Shown here piece by piece: positions 1-13,454 of a stretch of DNA of 64,000 bases. The first letter of the stretch is position 1; the number at the start of each line of letters is the position of its first letter. The stretch spans positions 28,526,525 through 28,590,524 of the forward strand of contig NC_054543.1 of assembly GCF_017654505.1 (NCBI RefSeq), read 5' to 3'. The notes below the pieces were generated by a model. That model saw nothing but the letters and a program-made list of their open reading frames with translations. It had not been told where the DNA came from and made no database searches. The DNA is from Polyodon spathula (lineage: Eukaryota > Chordata > Actinopteri > Acipenseriformes > Polyodontidae). The position numbers and the translations under genes are program-made.

Positions 1-1150
1 TGTATGTCTGAAGGAATCGACGCTGCTGCCTTTTTAAATCTGTGTGCATTTCTTTGAGATAACTCTCCAGCTCAGACTTAATGCTTTAGTGTGCCATTTA
101 TCTCCCTCTTGAATAACTTCTTTGCAAATTTGAATGGGTCTTTCTGAAAGTTAGTTCTCACACTCTCATTCTTTTTGTAGAGTTTCCTTAGGCGCTCAGC
201 TCTGTACAATGTTGCAAGCTTATCTTCTATGACCTTTTGTAATAGATTGAGTGCCTCCTTCTGACTTTGTTATGCTCGCCTCCATTGCTTCCTCAGCTGC
301 CTCCTTTCTCTAACTAAGCGCTCAATCTTCTGCTGCCATCTAGACTTTACAGGAATAGTTTGGACTTTCTCCTTTCTTTTTTCAACTCCAAATTTATCCA
401 GCTTCTTTTTGACTTTTCCACCTAACCTTTCCAATGCAAAACAGAGATCCATGTTTACTGTGTCCTACGCTGTTTTCTCAAAAGCTATTGGCCATTTAAA
501 TCCAGGCGTGCCCGTTGAGGTTATTTTCTCTATTACGTTGGTTCATCTGACTGGGTTCACAAGGATCATTAGGTTCATTACTAGTTGTGTTTATGCAAGT
601 CCTCCTCTCATCTATGACAGGGGTGCTGATATCCTGTGAACTGTGGTTTGTCTCCTGTCGCTGGATTTCAATTGACTGACTTGACTGACTTCATAAAAAT
701 TACAGATTAATGCATTGCCACTTGTCCCTTCTCCCGCAAGCATTTAATTCTCCCTTGATGAATCTTCAAACTCCTAATCATTGTCACTTTGCTCCAGCCA
801 CAGATACAAACCTAGAGCACCATGTCTTTGCTCACTACAGATCTTGCGCTAGTCCTTTGCAAAGTACTCTCTGTTCTCATATCCATTTCCTTTCATAAGT
901 CGTTAACGATGTTGTCAAACCTTGAGTCATCTTCTGCCCCCGGTCTTGCAGATTCTAGGGGTATTTTTCTCTTTAATCTCTTAGAAGAAATTGGGCGGGT
1001 GTCTCCAGCATCCTGTAAACACAGAGATGGATACTGTCGACAAGGGTAGCTAACCCTTGCCAGCCCCAATGGGGTCTATTTCCTCCTGTCAGCTGTCTCT
1101 CCATGCTGTCACAAGATCTTTCCCTTGATGCCAGATGTACTATTCACAGC
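1..1150 (-). pseudogene. 5' portion of a LINE retrotransposon ORF (decayed)
   Basis: On the minus strand, about 800-740 encodes a zinc-finger-like piece with the motif RSLKIHQGRIKC. It is followed at 452-270 by a very basic, Lys/Arg-rich stretch containing ERLVRERRQLRKQWRRA, and at about 270-20 by readable fragments such as KDPFKFAKKLF. This order (small zinc finger, basic linker, then a reverse transcriptase lying beyond base 1) fits the N-terminal half of fish non-LTR retrotransposon proteins; that likeness is from memory of the family, and the clade is not resolved. Stop codons and frame changes separate the pieces, so it is dead. The stretch 900-1150 would be its 5' leader. The enzyme core lies outside the window, so the assignment is moderate. 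Confidence 0.5.
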
Positions 1151-1175
1151 AGTCACTGGACATGATTTCTTTTTT

Positions 1176-1680
1176 TTCCTTTTTATTTTTATATGAATTT
1201 AGTAGTCACCAATTAATTTTACCACGCTTTTCTCCCAATTTGACATATCCAATTGCATTTTGAGCTCAGCTCTCGGCTACCACCCCTGTGCTGACTCGAG
1301 AGCAGCTTAGACAACACACGCTGTCCTCCAAAGTGTGGGATGTCAGCCGACCGTTTTTTTTCTCTGCAGGCCTGCCATGCAGCCAACCTAGAGCTACAGC
1401 AATGGAGGACAACGCAGCTGTGGGCAGCTTACAGGCAAGCCCACAGATGCCCAGCCAGTCTACAGGGGTCACTGGTGCGCAGTGAGCTGAGGACACCCTG
1501 GCCAACTTAAGCCCACCCTCCGGGCAGCGCCAATTGTGCGTCGCCCCCAGGAGCTCCCATCCACGTTCCGCAGTGGAATGGCAATGGTAGCCTGGACTTG
1601 AACCGACAACCTCCAGGCTATAGGGTGCATCCTGTACTCCACGCAGAGCGCCTTTAGCGGATGCACCACTCAGAAGTCCC
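1176..1680 (-). mobile_element. tRNA-derived SINE, copy 1
   Basis: Read on the minus strand, the element starts near 1680 with a tRNA-like head: an A-box-like region around 1660, and a B box (GGTTCAAGTCC) at about 1604-1594. A GC-rich body follows, then a tail containing AATTGG repeats that ends in an A-rich stretch near 1180. The same head, body and tail order recurs at 24526-24974 on the plus strand, which proves a dispersed family. The body has several CpG-rich blocks unlike the AT-rich surroundings. Confidence 0.85.
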
Positions 1681-2004
1681 TAGATGTTCATGATTTCTGT
1701 AGACAAAGCACTGAGACAGTTCATCACAATACCAAAATATTTCAGACATACACACACAAATGTTTATAAAGATCAGCAGAGCAAATGTATTGTGCAAGAG
1801 ATTACATCATAAGGATTTTAGTAGCTGCACGCTTTCCAAGAAGACTGCCTGGGCGTGCAATGCTCACGGGCAATGTTAACTAATGTTCTGGACAGTTTTG
1901 AAACCTGTCAAAAAATGTCATAAAATATCCATCAGAAACACATGCCAGCATTCTTTCAGCAAACTGAATCTGAAAGGATCCCACACCCCCTCCAGCCAGA
2001 AAAA
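1681..2004. other. Unassigned stretch
   Basis: AT-rich single-copy-looking sequence between the SINE and the Tc1 remnant. The missing left terminus of the Tc1 element should have lain here, but no recognisable inverted repeat remains. Confidence 0.4.
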
Positions 2005-3393
2005 AAACAGATTAATCTCTGTTGCATAAGTATTCAACCCCTTTGCTACTGCAGCCCTAAATTAGCTTAGGTGCAAATAATTTGTTTGAAAGGTCACAAA
2101 TTTAGTGAAATGGTTTTAGCCTGTGTGTACTCAAAGTGGTTTAACTTGTAGATCATTTCTCTCAGGTATATAAAGACTTTCAAGCTGCAACTCACATAGT
2201 GATCTAACAAAGCAACCATGAAGACCAAGGAGCTTTCGAAACAAGTCAGGGATAAAATGGTAGAGAGGCACAGAACAAGAACATTTCAAAGGCACTGATT
2301 GTCACTCTCAGCACAGTGAAGTCCATCATTAAGAAGAGGAAGATGCATCATACCACAGACACTATCCAGATCAGGTCGCCTTCCCCAACTGAACAGCCGG
2401 GCAAGCAGGAAACTGGTTCGGGACGTCACTCTGAAGCCAACAATGACCTTGAGAGATCTGCAAAGTTCTGTGTCTGAGATGGTAGTCAGTGTTCACACAT
2501 CAACAATAAACCGGTCACTACACAAAGCTGGCCTGTATGGACCGGTGGCAAAAAAGAAGCCATTCCTCAAAAAGCCTCATCTTAAAGCACATATGGAGTT
2601 TACAAAAAAGCATGTAGATGATACTGCAGACATGTGGAAAAAGGTTTTGTGGTCAGACGAGACCAAAACTGTACTTTTCGGTCTAAATTCCAAGCATGAC
2701 GTCTGACATTAGTCCAACACAGCACATCACCCAGTCAACACCATCCCAACTGCCAAGCATGGTGGTGACAGCATCATTATGGGGATGCTTCTGTTCAGCA
2801 GGAACTGGGAAACTTGTCAGGATAGATGGGAAAATGATGGTGCAAAGTACAGGTGAATCCTTGAGAAAACCTGTTTGAGTCAGCCAAAACCAAGGAGGAA
2901 ATTCACATTTTAGCAGGACAATGATCCAAAGCAAAGTCAAAGCCACACTGGAGTGTTTGAAAAAGAAGAGAATGAATGTTCTTGAGTGGCCAAGTCAAAG
3001 TCCTTACTTGAATCCAATCAAAAATGTACGGCAAAACTTATTAGAACTGGAGCAATTTTCTCGTGAAGAATGGGCAAAAATTTCACCATCCTACTGTGCA
3101 AAGCTAGTAGAGACCGACCCAAAAAGACTCATAGCAGTAACTGCTGCAAAAGGTGCTTCTATCAAGTTACTGACTTAAGGGGCTGAATACTTATGCAACA
3201 AGTAAATTTAATTTTGTACATTTTCTTCCCAAGTTTTGCTGACATTTAACCTCATCCTCATATAACAGTGTTCAACTTAACCACTATAACTTTGAATAAA
3301 AAAAAGTTTGTTTGAAAAACTGTACATACATTATTTGTAATTCAACATCATGTGACATTATTGGTAGTTGGTGAATACTTCTGCAAACCACTG
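2005..3393 (+). mobile_element. Tc1/mariner element A, left end lost
   Basis: The right end reads inward from about 3393 as CAGTGGTTTGCAGAAGTATT, a typical Tc1 terminal repeat. Subterminal inverted motifs (ATAAGTATTCAACCCC near 2028 and its reverse complement near 3185) flank the transposase. No matching outer left repeat is found upstream of 2005, so the left terminus is deleted or eroded. The element lies almost directly against element B, which begins at 3400. Confidence 0.85.
2218..3178 (+). pseudogene. Tc1-type transposase pseudogene (element A)
   Basis: A start codon at 2218 opens with MKTKELSKQVRDKMVERHR, the usual Tc1 N-terminus, leading into a paired-like helix-turn-helix DNA-binding region. 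The frame breaks and is recovered at 2443-2706, where LQSSVSE and LHKAGLYG mark the second helix-turn-helix and WSDETK carries the first catalytic Asp. A C-terminal frame at 2921-3178 has EWPSQSPYLNPI, but the catalytic Glu of the DDE triad reads Lys (NPIKN instead of the family's NPIEN). A functional Tc1 transposase is about 340 residues in one frame; here there are at least two frame changes and an internal stop at 2704. It is dead. Confidence 0.9.
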
Positions 3394-3399
3394 CATGTA

Positions 3400-4950
3400 C
3401 AGTGCCTATAAAAAGTCTACACCCCCTTGAACTTTTTCACATTTTGTTGTGCCAGTGCCTCAGTGTTTCATTCATTTAAATGAGGATGTTTTCCCACTTA
3501 TCTACACACCATACTCCACACTGTTAAGGGAAAAAAAGTTTTTAATTGAGAAAAAAATTATATATTAAAAATATAAAACTGAAAGATCATAATTGGATAA
3601 GTCTCCACCCTCCTGATACTTGGTGGAAGCACCTTTGGCAACAATTACAGCTGTGAGTTTGTTGGGATAGGTCTCTGCCAACTTTGCACACCTACTGTAG
3701 ATTTGGCAATATTTAACCAGTCTTCTTTACAAAACTGTTCAAGCTCTGTCAAGTTCATTGAGGAACGTTGATAGACAGCAATCTTCAAGTCATGCCACAA
3801 ATTTTCGATTGCATTTAGTTCGGGGCTCTGACTGGGCCACTCAAGGACATTTACCTTTTTGTTCCTTAGCCTCTCCAGTGTAGCTTTGGCTGTGTACTTC
3901 AGGTAGGTGTCATGCTGATAGATGAACTTCCGTCCCAGTTTCAACTTTTTTGCAGAGGGCAGCAGGTTTTCCTCAAGGACTTATCTGTACTTTTCTCCAT
4001 TCATTTTCCCTTCTATTCTGACAAGTGCCCCAGTCCCTGCCGATGAGAGACATCCCCATAACATGATGCTGCCACCACCATGCTTCACAGTAGGGATGGT
4101 GTTCTTTGGGTGATGCGCTTTGTTGGGTTTGTGCTAAACATAACACTTTGCATTTAGGCCAAAAAAGTTCCATTTTAGTTTCGTCAGACCACAAAATCTT
4201 TTTGCCACATGGCTAAAGAATCTTCTGAGTGTTTTTTTTTTTTTTTTGTTGCATATTTCAAACAGGATTCAAGATGGGCTTTCTTGAGTAATGGCTTCCT
4301 TCTTGCCACCCTACCATACAGACCAGATTGTTGGAGTACTTAGGATATTGTTGTCACATACACACTTTGACCAGTCTTGGCCATAAAAGTCTGTAGCTCT
4401 TGCAATATTGCCATTGGCCTCTTGGTAGCCTCTCTGATCAGTTTGGAGAGACGGCCTGATCTAGGCAGGGTCTTGGTGGTGCCATACACCTTCCACCTTC
4501 CTTTCTTAATAATCGTCTTGACCATGCTCCAAGGGATATTTAAGGCCTTTGATATTGTTTTATACCCATCCCCTGATCTGTTCCTTTCAACAACTTTGTC
4601 CAGAAAGTTCTTTTGAAAGTGCCTTGGTGCTCATGGTTGAGTCTTTGCTTTGAAATGCACTACCCAGCAGAGGAAACCTACAGGAACTGCTGCACTTATC
4701 CTGAAATCATGTGAAACACTACAATTTAACACAGGTGGAGGCCACAAAACTTGGTGTGTGATTTTGAAGGTGATTAGGTTACACCTGAGTTAATTTACGT
4801 TTGCTATTACAAGGGGGGGTGGACACTTATACAACCAAGCTATTTCAGTTTTTATTTTTAATTAATTTTCTACAAATTTCTAAAATATTTTTTTTTCACT
4901 TGGAAGTTGTGGGGTAATATGTGTAGATAAATGAAAAAAAAAAAAGTGCT
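3400..4950 (-). mobile_element. Tc1/mariner element B
   Basis: The left outer end begins right after a TA at 3398-3399 with CAGTGCCTATAAAAAGTCTA, a classic Tc1 terminus. The inner part of the terminal repeat (TTATCTACACACCATACTCC near 3500) reappears inverted near 4910-4930. The outermost right-hand bases are missing, so the element is truncated near 4950. It encodes the minus-strand transposase pseudogene described separately. Its sequence is a different Tc1 family from element A. Confidence 0.85.
3645..4634 (-). pseudogene. Tc1-type transposase pseudogene (element B)
   Basis: The start codon at 4634 (minus) gives MSTKALSKELSG, then the frame breaks. The DNA-binding part is readable at 4525-4340 (with SGRLSKLIREATKRPM, the linker and second helix-turn-helix). 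The first catalytic Asp is in MWSDETKMELF at 4194-3973, and the C-terminal catalytic Glu is kept in SPELNAIENLWHDLK at 3944-3645. The second catalytic Asp falls in the frameshifted gap. At least three frame disruptions and a poly(T) insertion near 4232-4247 make it non-functional. Confidence 0.9.
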
Positions 4951-7900
4951 TTTAACTAGAAAAAGGTAACTTTACTTTCTACACATAAAGAACATATGAA
5001 CCAACAAAATAGTACTTTTTACAAGCAAATATTTAATGTGTATACAGCTGTTGGAATACTGCAGTGTCCAATGGCTTGTTTAATAAATCTCAGCTGTAAT
5101 CTCTTCATTCCTTTTCACCATCAGCTTCCTCTTGACTTGTTTGCGTCCCTCTGTGGGTCTCTGCTCCAGTTTGTCTTTCTGTTAATCTTCCTTTTCACCA
5201 ACAGCTTTCTTTTGCCTTGTTCTGTCATTCGTTTTCGTTCTTCATTTCTCTGTCTCTCTCTGTCACTATCGCTGTCACTCTTTCTGTTTCGTTCTTTATT
5301 TTTTCTGTCTTATTTTCTTCCCTCTGTTTCTGTGTCTGTCTCTTGTCTCATTCGTTTTTTGTTTTTTCATTTCTGTTTCTGATTGGTCAAATTTCCGTTG
5401 GGGAGGGGATAAAATAGACAAACATAAAACATTATGACAAGCCTTGATACACCTGTAGTACACAATTTAAACAGTTAAGAGAATCACTAAGTTACTCATT
5501 TATTATACTGAATCAACTGCTAAAAAATCTTTAGGAATCACACATTTGCCAAATCTGCCATCATGCAGGATAAATGCAGTTATTTTTTATGGATACGGTC
5601 ATACTTACCAACACTTGGAAACTGTTCAGTGGGACGCTGATCATATATATTATCAAATAATAGTCATATCCCCCAACTCAACGTGACATGACCATCATGA
5701 CCGTAAAATTAGACATAATGAAGCATTCTTACCTTTGTACTAGTTAGTGATCAGCAGATGTGCCAGCCACAAGAAGAGTGTGTGGTTTTCACTAACTATA
5801 AATGATCTTTTTGGGGGGGAGGGTAAATTTCGGGACTTTCTTACTATGCACGGGGCGCAGGACATCTGCTAGGAAGTCGGGATTGTCCCGACCATATAGG
5901 GACTGTTGTTGATGTCCGGTATGTATGTATCTAAAGGCAATAACAATAACTACCTACGTTACAGCAACTAAAATAATGTTGAAACACACTCATGACAAGT
6001 ACTTGCATTGTTGCACATAACCTCACTGATAACGGCACAGAGTGTAACAACAATAAATGGAACATAATACAACATACGTATTTTAATCAAGCTTAATCTG
6101 CAGAAGTTAATTGCTGTTAATCTTGGACTTTTTTTCCATTCTGCTCATCCGGTGACTCGGTGGGTAAAAGTTCCAATCTTTGTCTCTGGGGCTATTTAAA
6201 AAAAGCTACTATGGATTTTTAGTGTCGTGTCTTCATTGTTTTTTTCTTTAGTATAGTATGCACTTCCGATGATAATAAAAAATAAGAGTTTGAAATACAG
6301 CAACTGAATGACTTTGATGTAGTTGATTGTCATTTATCAATTTGCCTTGCTACGGTGCGTACAGCACTACTGTTGGATGACAATGACGGGCGAGTGGAAT
6401 CCAAGCCTGATCCACTTTATACAGCCAAACTTTATGATCCAGCTCCAGTGAACTAAATTTCATTCCTTTTTTTTTTTTTTTTTTTAAATCATGTTAATAC
6501 AACGTGCTACTTATTTTATGTGTGAAATGTTAAGACCGAGATTTTTTTTAAGTCAGTTTGCGTACAAATGATGCAGCACACATTTATCATTTTAAATATG
6601 TTTAAAATTTCCTGAAGAAATAAGAAATCATTGTTAATTCAGAATCTTTTATATCACATCCTGTGTATGAACCAATACAAATGGGTAATCCATTAAAGTA
6701 CCATGGTATCCTATCAATGCCAGTGTGCTACTGTATCAGAACCATTCTGTAATATTTGTTCCCAGTCTGATTTTATGTTACCATAGTTTGAAATGTTGCA
6801 GAGTAATACACTATTAGGACAGAGGGTAGGGGATACTTCTAACAGAGAGAGTGGTGAAACATTAAAACATAAAAACATTTACCCTATAGATTACTGCAGT
6901 GTGTGTTTCTGAAGATATGTGTGTGCACTATTTTGACTTTTCTATGAGGGTAAATAGTGGTATTTTGAATGGGTGCTTGTGTGTTATGTTTCTAATTGAA
7001 TGACACAAAACGCAGCAGCATAACTGAGCTCTTGAAAACAAAAGTCAAATTGATAAGTGTTAAAGTCCCTCAAAATCACAACATAGTCTGAATGGACATG
7101 TATACTAAAGGATAAAGTCAAGACTTACTCATTGTGTGAGTGCTGAATGAAATACATTCATAAACAGTCTGGCGATGAATAGGGTTAAGTGAATCAGTGC
7201 TCATGCAAATTAACAGACGTTATTAAGGACAAGTGACTTTCCTCTAGTTCACCCATGGGAGCATGAGTTCAGTCTCAATGGGGTATGTCAAGTTTACTTT
7301 AAATTAAGTCAAATAAATAAATAAATACAGACAGGCAACTGTTTTAGTTTCTTTTTTAGCTCATACGAGGTTAACATAGTTTTATCGAACCAATCTTGCG
7401 ACTAAATGAGCTGTTGTATTGTGGCAAAATGTACAGTGTAGTAGACTGGGCAATATTGCCCCAATCCAGATGTGGTTTGACTAGATTAGAGAGTGAATGA
7501 ATACCTTTGAGGATTGTAAGTCCAAAATACAGCAGAGTTAGTTAAAATACGAGGCACAGATAAATGAGCCACTGTGCCATGGTGCTCGAGACATGTCTGT
7601 GTGTCAAATTTAGATCACAAGTAGACTCTTTCAATATAATGGGGGGTATTTATACTGTCTGGAGTAATGTTCTTGTTAAAGCATTACTGAAAATGAGTGA
7701 ACACATTAATTAAGAACACCATTATATTATATAATATTACATTAACTATTTGCTTGAATTTCTAAGACCACATTCATTTTCATTTCTTATACAAATTGGG
7801 TATTGCGATACAAGATCACAAAATCTGTATAGCCACTTGCTGTTCACCACATAGTTGGAGAATAAATAGTATTTGTAGTTGGTATGAATAAGTTCCGGGA

Positions 7901-8825
7901 CCATCCCATGTGTAATATATATGGTATTGTGACTTGTATACTGGACATATACTGTATATACCGGTTTGTAAATACCTCCACATACTAGTGGTGTAGCGTG
8001 ACCTGTGTATCAGTGTTATGAGAATATGCAGTGTACAAAGCAAAACTGATATGCTTCCCCAATTCACTACAGAAAATCAGCCTTGAGGTGTCTTCTCAGA
8101 AGTAATGTTTGCTGGAACTATTAACCTAACCAGAAAAGTACATAACACACATAGTATAGATAATATACAGTATACTTTTCATGACAGAGGTATACCTTTC
8201 CAGCAGTTACATATTGTCCCGTTCTCGTAAATAATAAGGGCAGAAACTGCATTTAAAACTATTTGCATGACATTTGCAGTGTACATATGCGACAATGGCT
8301 CATTAAGAGAGATTGACACCATCTTCCTTGCCATCATGGTTTTTCAATTTGTAAGCTGAGCATGGTGACAGCTTATGAACAATTAGAAGACAAGTGCATG
8401 TTTTTTCACAGACTGCATCAGCTTGCTGATCAGCTGTGAAACATTTACAATTTGCACACAGGAGCAGTTTGTGAAAAACGTGCCAAACTAATCATGCTGG
8501 TTGCTCTGGTTCTCCATTCTTGCACAAACAGCTTTAGTTTTCTCTGCTGTTTAAAATTCAGTTGGCAAAATTTTACAGTATCCTTATTATCTACCACTGG
8601 AAATGAAATCCCCTAAGAAGGGAATATAGTGGAGGAGATTGTTTGAATTTGCAGCTGTGTTGAGGATTTATGTTACTGAAATACTGGTTTACAAAACACA
8701 TTAAGTGGTTGAGCAAAAATTAAAACACCTCCCATGAGTAAATGGATTGACTTCCCCTTTAATATATGGTAAATTTGTTAAACAACAACAACATAGAAAT
8801 GCTTTGATGCACCTGATATTAAGCT
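4951..8825. other. Gene-free AT-rich stretch
   Basis: About 3.9 kb with no recognisable gene. It contains a pyrimidine-rich, TCTCTG-type low-complexity tract at about 5200-5375 that produces false open frames, and a poly(T) run at about 6467-6485. The frame at 7816-8067 (minus) shows no domain I recognise and is probably chance. Confidence 0.5.
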
Positions 8826-8860
8826 GTTTTGTCTTGAAAGGCGCTATATTAATGTAATGT
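8826..8860 (+). repeat. L2-like 3' tail fragment
   Basis: CTTGAAAGGCGCTATAT is the signature end of L2-type LINE or SINE tails in vertebrates. Only this short tail is present and no body is recognisable upstream. Confidence 0.4.
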
Positions 8861-10730
8861 TGTCATTACTCTTGAAAAAGGATTTAAAAAGAAGCACAAA
8901 CAAAGGATTAAAACAATAATTTAAACTCAAATAACTGTTGAAATATTACAATTGTGAGAATAAAATATCTTTTTTTTTCAGCTTTTTGCTAGTAAATGTA
9001 ATTATTATCAACCACGTCAAACATAAACCCGTACGTTAATGTAGTATCTGTACATTTGTAATTCAACCGACTGGCACATGAATAGCCAACAGCCTATTCC
9101 ATTTGCACATGCAAGGCAGAGAGAAGAGAAAAAGGTCAAAATTAGACCACAGAAAACAAATGAGACTAATGGGGAATTAAACATGTTAAAGTAGGGAGGG
9201 AGGAATAAGAAGCCAGAAAAAGCAAGAGATGTCTATCAGCAGAAGAAAAAAAAAAACACTTGAAACAACAAATGGCTACCCACAAAAACCTGCACAAAAC
9301 AAATTGTTGCTTAGAATTGAAATGAAACTCTGGAATAAGCCAGAGGCGAAAGATGCAATCAAAAAACCATCAGAGTGCCCACAGTCTCACTGATAGAAAT
9401 GTCTCAATCTGAGGCAGCTTTAAGTGGTTAACTTGATAAAACCTGATGTCTGGGAATCAGAAACAGACCTGCTTTCAAAAGCTATTTGAACTCACTTAAA
9501 AAAAAAAGCTTATAGCAAAACCAAACATAGCAAGGTCTCAAGGAAACATTGTAGCATTGGATCATATTCACAAAGCTTTAACTCATTAATTGTTTGAGCA
9601 ATTTTTTAAAAGCTTTTTTCATGGATTAAAAAGGGATTTAAGTTTGAAAGGAGAAAAAAAATGCTGCCCTTTTTCTTACACAATACTAGAATCAAAAAAC
9701 TAATATCATTCAAGGTCTCATAAAAATAAATTAACCAACAATTTACAACCATTTGGAATGACTCAGAAGTATTGCAAACTGCATAAATAAAGGAAAGTAA
9801 AACAACTTTAAAAATGTCTTTTGAAGCTACTGTAGTGCTCTGTTAAGAGAAAACTTGATTTTAAGCGCAGTATGTTAATGTAGAGTTTAGGGAGACAGCT
9901 GTGAATATTATTATATGTCTAAAATGTTTTTGAATTACTATAATGGAAGGTATAAGAATGAGGGCTTTGTCAAGAGAAGGTCTGGTATCTGTATGTATAA
10001 AAACATGCTTATTATTACTTAAGCATAGGGTAAGTGTACCTTGCAAAGGTCAATTTTCAGAGTTGAAAAGATCAAAAGTATTTTTTTTTGTCTTTTTTCT
10101 TACAACATCAACAATATTACATTTCAGATGTCAGGTTGAAGATTGACATAATAGCATTTGTGCCATGAAATCTAGTTTAGGCCTTAAAAGTGGAAGAGTT
10201 TATGGAACTGAAAAAACACTACCAAAAGTCATTTTGCACCAGAACATTATAAACAGCCAGATACCCTTTTGTAACAGTACAATTTTTTGTTACAGAATTA
10301 CTAAGTGCAAGAAAAAGGTGTTATCATCAGCATATCTGTGTATCACCCAGAAGAATCTAGTACGAAACCATTAGTGAACTAAAGCATTGACAGTAAATGA
10401 AACTCAAAAGCCAGTGCCTGTTGGTCTATACCACTGTGTTATAACTAACATGTCAAAATATGAAAATGTTACATTTATATTTTTACTTCTATATAACTTC
10501 TTTATACAAGCCATATTAAAGTACATACAATAATCCTTCACATATCCGACTGCGGTGGGACCAGAGAAAGGGTGGATATGTAAAAAGGTGGATGAATGAA
10601 TCCTGTTTTAAATACCATTATACACAACTGTAACAGTTGCTATATTCAGTTATTGTTTTGAGATTTAGCTTTTACTAGAGAGATCCCCTAAATCCCTTGT
10701 TTAGAAAGATATAGGGTATTAATGCTTGTG
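8861..10730. other. Gene-free AT-rich stretch
   Basis: No gene, large inverted repeat or recognised transposon seen. Short frames at 9943-10146 and 10165-10374 lack any recognisable domain. A related motif, GGTGGATATGT, occurs near 10571 and again near 11020. Confidence 0.4.
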
Positions 10731-11060
10731 ACAGAGTAGCCGTCTGCCGTGGGGATGTGTGCATTCGTTGCTGCGTGACAGGCAGGAGATCGAGATGGAG
10801 GTTAAAGTTGATACGCCCCCCGCAGGCAAACAGGATTTATTTACACATCAACATAATGGACTGCTCATGTGACACTATCAGCAATGGCAGCTCACAGATC
10901 ACATACAACACAGTGTACAAAAACTTTGGTAGGATCTACAATATCTGAACTAATCTTGTCTGTTCAGTAATAAACTAACATTGCTGCAGAGGTTGATCAT
11001 GGCAGATAAACAGCTAGGGTGGATATGTGACGGGCGGACAAGCAACGGATTACTGTATAG
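10731..11060 (+). repeat. Possible LTR fragment
   Basis: Starts with TGTGACAGAGTAGCCG, resembling the TGTGACA-type ends of the solo LTRs found elsewhere in this window (compare 39079 and 57339), and is more GC-rich than its surroundings. I cannot find the matching end or a target duplication, so it is a candidate truncated LTR only. Confidence 0.3.
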
Positions 11061-13440
11061 CTAACAAACTAATTCTAGTAAATTTCATCTAATCTCACTA
11101 AAATTTAATGTATATTTTTCATCGCCTTTATGAACACTAACTTTGACAAACTTATCTTTCCATGCTGCACATCCTGTTGAAGGAACAAATTCAGTTTAAG
11201 TTCTTGTAGGAAAAACTATTCTGAATGGTTTCTTTTTCTAGACAATGTCTCTTCCTAAGAACATGTTTTTTTTTTTTTAATTTCTCCATGAAAAAAAAAA
11301 AAAAAAACTCTTAACAAAACATTCCAAATGTTTGCCATTTATTTTCTTTAAAATGACTCAAACTCCCAGAAGCTAAACACATTGGTTTGCCTTTGAGATG
11401 GACATGTTTGCCGTGTCGACTGAATTCTTTCATGCAACTTGACGAAGTTGACAGGAAGCACAGCACTGAAGTATTGTGCAGTCAATAAATATTCTTTTCC
11501 AAGAGCTTCAAATAAATTACCATTAAAAAATCGAATTCACTTTTACCATAATGTGTGTGTTTATCACCTAAGAACATGTAAGACCTATGAAATCATAATA
11601 TATTAGGTAGGATTTACTGGAGTTCTTTTGTTAGCACCCTCCAGCTTCCTTGAATGTATATTGCTTTGTTTTTTTTGTTTTTACTATACTGACAGTATGC
11701 CCCCTGAATGGGGTGTTAGTAAGAATAGGCCTACCTATACAAAGAGCTTAATAAACAAAAGACTAAATGAGCTCACCCATTTTAAAATGATATATTATGT
11801 TCTGCTTTATTAACAACTAATACAAGAACATAAATGTATGCGTTCAGGCTCTGGTTGCTATATTTTCAAGACTGATGCGTGACCACACTGTAATTTAAAA
11901 CCCAGATTTCGCCCAACCCTGAAATACTATATGTGAAAACAGAATAAGGGCACATGCAATTTATTTGGATTGAAAGTGATCTCAGGGAAAAAAAGCTCCA
12001 CATTACATAGTGTATATGTACATGATTAACAATGGGATATGTAGCCTACAGCATTATTGTGGTGTGTTTGTCAGAAATGATGTAACTCCCTCATTCAAAT
12101 AACTTCTTATTGACTTTATCAGTTCCATAATGACCTTGTAACACGCCACAGCAATCCTGTGAATATGCATCCTGCTACTGAAATTGGTTGTATACCACAA
12201 GGAACTAGGTGGGGCAAGGATGATGTCAACAATTTTGTTAAAAACACATCTGAGGTGCTTTCTTTTTACAGTATGGTATTCATAAGAGCAGAGTATTGTT
12301 TTGATTCTGTGAAGCAGAGAGTCCGTAGTGCTACAGTTGCTTGCCACTGAGATTTGGGAGAACAACACTGCCATTGTAAGACAAGCTGACATGAATTCTC
12401 AATCCCTGGGCCTTGGAAGCTGCCACTGAAACTATGGGACTCCTGATGAACATCAAAGGCAGTATATTGAAGTGAAATAAAAACAGACTATAAGCATAAG
12501 AGATTTTTGATATCAATGCAAAAAAAATAAAAAAAAACTCTGCTGGAAATTAACCATTTGGAGTTATTTGATTTAGCATTAACAAACCTCGATATACATG
12601 GAATAATCAAGTACTGTAATGGCACATGGTTGTCAAGGGGATATTTGCATACAGTGCTGGACAGGTGTAAAACAGCTCTATTATTTCATTTATGCAATGC
12701 TTTAGATATTAAAGTTGGTAGTTCTTTCCATCTATGTGGATTTATAAAAGACAGAATTTGCAAGCTCAGTGTGGCTGGTCCAGGGTCCAGAGGCAATCAA
12801 GACTGAAATGTGCTGTGTTTGAACTGAACTATGGCACATAAATTTAATCTAATTCAGTTGTGATGTAGGTTTTATCCAGGGCTGTTCTATAAATGCATAG
12901 ATATAATCACACGTTTAACAGTATACAGTGGTAGCCAAAACCAGCTATTCACCTGTCGTGATTCTGTCACAGTGCGATACCATAAAAAACGTGCTGCTTT
13001 ACATTTTTTTTTTTCTGATTATACAGTTTCAGTTTCAGCACAACATACAATTGCAGACTACTTATACATTGTATTTGCCATCACAGCAATGATTACTAAC
13101 TTACTAATGTGTCTGCTTATCGCCTTATAAATTGAGTGTTTGTTTAATTATATTAAATGAGGCTATTCTAAACAAACTGCAAATATGCTATAGGGTACAT
13201 GTGTAAAATATCATATTATTTGCATGTACCTTAACATTTATAACTTGTTAAAGTTATTTTAACAAACTTGCTAGTTCTCAGTTTTACAAAGTACATTTCT
13301 GACAAAAAAATCCTATAGCAAAAAATCCAGATGGAACCCACATGTACAGTATAAAGGATGAATGTGTATTAACTACTGTAGATTGCATACACACACACAA
13401 AATCAAACATCAGATGAGAAGCAGGATATTTATTAATTTG
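11061..13440. other. Gene-free AT-rich stretch
   Basis: No recognised element. Poly(T) and poly(A) runs at about 11267-11306 and a few short frames (for example 12054-12392 minus) that show no domain signature. Confidence 0.45.
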
Positions 13441-13454
13441 CTCTTCTTTCAGTT

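Noticed and set aside
5217..5417. Two overlapping open frames rich in Ser, Leu and Phe that look like membrane proteins
   Set aside because: They come from a TCTCTG pyrimidine-rich low-complexity tract; no domain and no exon signals support them.
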